Shown piece by piece: positions 9,280-11,232 of a stretch of 11,232 bases of DNA. Source of the stretch: Cochliopodium minus (lineage: Eukaryota; Discosea; Himatismenida; Cochliopodiidae). The translations under genes were made by a program, and so were the position numbers. The first letter of the stretch is position 1. Every line of letters begins with the position of its first letter. The stretch is from the NCBI GenBank assembly GCA_024220525.1, contig JAMYWO010000640.1, positions 1 through 11,232 of the forward strand, in the 5' to 3' direction. A model generated the notes under the pieces. That model did not search any database and had not been told where the DNA came from. It saw only the letters and a program-made list of their open reading frames with translations.

Positions 9280-11232
9280 TTACTTTTTGAATGTAGAAGA
9301 AGGATAGATCAAAAGAGAACCAGGCTTTAAATGAGTGTATCCACACTTACCGAAGAAGGTCCACCGTGGATCGTTGTTGGGAGTGACCAAGCCGACGTTG
9401 ATGGTGATGGTAGAACTTCCTTTGATCGTTTTCAAAGATGAAGTTGATTTAGTGAAGCCGCTGTAACGTTCAATCAGAGACAAAATGCTTTTTTGTATTT
9501 TAGAGATGGTTTATAAATGGGCAAAATAACACCTAGAAAAAAAAAAAATTAATCAAAAAATAAATAAAAATTAAAAAATTGTTTAAATAATTTTTTTACG
9601 TTCAACAATTCTGTCCCATGTATCTTGAAAAATATTTCGGACAGTCTTAACCATTCTTTTCTGTTTTTGGACTTTTGCCATTTGTTTGAAGGAGAGTGAC
9701 AGCATTTCCAAGCAAATCCTCTGTGAATCGGTCATTAAACAAGTCGATTTGGGAAACATCTNATAAAAAATAAAAAATAAAAAATAAAAAATAAAAAATA
9801 AAAAATAAAAAATAAATAATAAAAAATAAAAAATAAAAAAAATAAAAATAAATTAATTATAAATCATAAAAAAAAAACAATTCAAAGAATCTAAAAATGT
9901 GAATAACATAAAATCAAAATAAGACAAATCAAAATAAACAAAATGAATAAAAAATAAAACTTGTAAAAATAAAAAATAAGACATAAAAAATAAAAAATAA
10001 AAAAATCTAAAAATAATTTATTTTTTGTTTTTATTGTACCTTCTTGAGATTTTTTCTTTTTGGGATTTCTTTTGGGGATCCTCCTCTTCGGATGTTTACT
10101 TTTGCCTCCAAACTTGTTATTGAAAGCAACCTGAAAAGCCAAAATGGAAGAAGTGGTCAAAGTGGAAAGGTGTCCTAGTAAAAAAAATTGTTAAAAAATT
10201 ATTAAATTACTAAATTATTATTTTATTTTTTTTATTTTTTTATTTTTTTCAATCATTTTTAATTTTTTATTTTTTAATTTTAATTTTTTTTAATTTTTTT
10301 TTACCATCAATTTCTCCAAGGTGAGGATAAAACCCTAACTCGCCTAACATCATCTGAATTTGTTTGATGGCCCTCCTACACTCATCCTCTAAGCTATCAT
10401 CCATCACATCATAGAGCTCTCTCAATTGTTTCCTTATATTTTTTATTTTTTATTTTATTGAATTTATTTTATTTTTAAATTTTTATTTTTTTTTTATTTT
10501 TTATTTTTTTTTTGAAAAATTTTTTTTTATTTTTAAATTTTAAATTTTTTTATATTTCTTTTTATATTTTTATATTTTTATTTAACAGTTCAATTTAATT
10601 TTATATTTATTACTTATTCAATTTATTTTTTTAATTTTAATTTTTGATTTATTTTTTTAATTTATTTATTTATTATTTACCTGCACTCTTCCATCTCTTT
10701 TTCTATTTCTTTGAAATTGTTCGGCTCTTCGTTGTCAGGCAGGAAAAACTCTCTCTTGAACTGAGGTATCAAAATTTTGAGAGTGTACTGCGTCTGTAAC
10801 TTTCTCCTCGCTATTTCGTAATCTCCTAAAAAATCAAAATAAAAAATTCAAGTAAATAAAACAATCAAAAAAATGAAATCAAAACAAAGGATGTATAATA
10901 AAATTAAAATTGTTTACTAAAATCTTATTAATTTTAAAATAAATATTTTTAAAAATGAAAATGAAAATTAATAAAAAATTTAATCAAAAATTAAAAAAAA
11001 AAAATAAGAAATAGTAAAATAATAAAATCTGAAACAAAATATAAAAATTATAAAAAATGAAAAATAAATAAAATATAAAAAATAAATAATGAAAAATAAA
11101 ATCTGAAATAAACAAAAAATTTGTAAAAAAAAAAGCAAAAAAAAAGTAAAAAACCAAAAAAAAGGAAAATGGATTTAACCATTTGTGACAAGAACAGACT
11201 TATGTTGAGAGGCCAACTTGGCATTGGTAACC
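9280..11232 (-). CDS. VPS9-domain protein, 3' exons (continuation through the terminal repeat)
   Basis: Exons on the minus strand: 11232-11180 (partial, equals 930-878), 10825-10681, 10432-10305, 10174-10040, 9759-9600, 9532-9280, with TAA at 9282-9280. Together with the exons at 878-3555 this gives a protein of about 760 residues. The exon at 10432 carries a segment with a QIQMMLGELGFYP core, then GEIDG, T-rich residues and AFQ in the next exon. This pattern resembles a peptidoglycan-binding-like (PG_binding_1) three-helix fold. A Lys/Arg-rich basic tract ends the exon at 10174-10040. Exon 9759-9600 needs a one-base shift (both halves are open, in different frames), as does 9532-9280 near a T run at 9489-9494. 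An unresolved N sits next to the acceptor at 9762. The C-terminal stretch (GLVTPNNDPRW..., ending STFKK) is not a family I recognise. The gene ends 168 bases from the convergent ETFA gene. Confidence 0.72.
9763..9840. repeat. AAAAAAT tandem heptamer in a VPS9-gene intron
   Basis: About ten 7-base units (six A plus T) start right beside the unresolved base at 9762 and the splice acceptor. On the sense strand of the VPS9 gene it reads as the same T-rich heptamer as in the ETFA introns. Confidence 0.85.
10271..11232. repeat. Right copy of the ~0.95 kb terminal direct repeat
   Basis: This is the partner of 1-930 and runs to the last base of the window. Both complete VPS9-gene exons inside it (10681-10825 and 10305-10432, minus strand) are open and spliceable in consistent phase, so it should be preferred over the left copy for the protein sequence. 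Its left boundary lies in A/T-rich intron sequence and is only approximate. Confidence 0.95.

Overview
The window is nuclear DNA from an AT-rich unicellular eukaryote. Genes are split by short GT..AG introns of extreme A/T content, the standard genetic code fits, and TGS1 has an Asn-rich low-complexity N-terminus. A dictyostelid-like amoebozoan is my best guess, but another AT-rich protist or early-branching fungus cannot be excluded. I see no prokaryotic operon, rRNA, tRNA, transposon or CRISPR array.

Layout. Positions 1-3555 (minus strand) hold the 5' and middle exons of a multi-exon VPS9-domain gene, a probable Rab5-family guanine-nucleotide exchange factor. Then follow a two-exon gene for a 102-residue coiled-coil protein (3709-4111, minus), a single-exon gene for an acidic protein with two SAP motifs (4579-5091, minus), and a two-exon TGS1 cap-hypermethylase gene (5477-6649, minus). 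Head-to-head with TGS1, across a 154-bp gap, lies ETFA (6804 to about 9112, plus), the mitochondrial electron-transfer flavoprotein alpha subunit, in six exons. Convergent with ETFA, 9280-11232 (minus) holds the 3' exons of the same VPS9 gene.

The most striking feature is terminal redundancy. Bases 1-930 are a near-copy of about 10271-11232, so the sequence repeats with a period of about 10.3 kb. Joining the ends through this overlap puts the VPS9 gene together in consistent splice phase. The DNA is therefore a circle, a head-to-tail tandem repeat, or a contig closed on itself by the assembler. The right copy reads open where the left copy is broken by indels, and ETFA exons 4-6 and the last two VPS9 exons also carry single-base shifts, so consensus quality is poor in places. 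A few base substitutions between the copies are not homopolymer errors and leave room for two real copies or alleles.

The genes are unrelated housekeeping functions (endosomal Rab activation, snRNA/snoRNA cap modification, mitochondrial electron transfer, nucleic-acid binding). I see no shared pathway. The novelty lies in the molecule's topology and in the domain make-up of the VPS9 protein.
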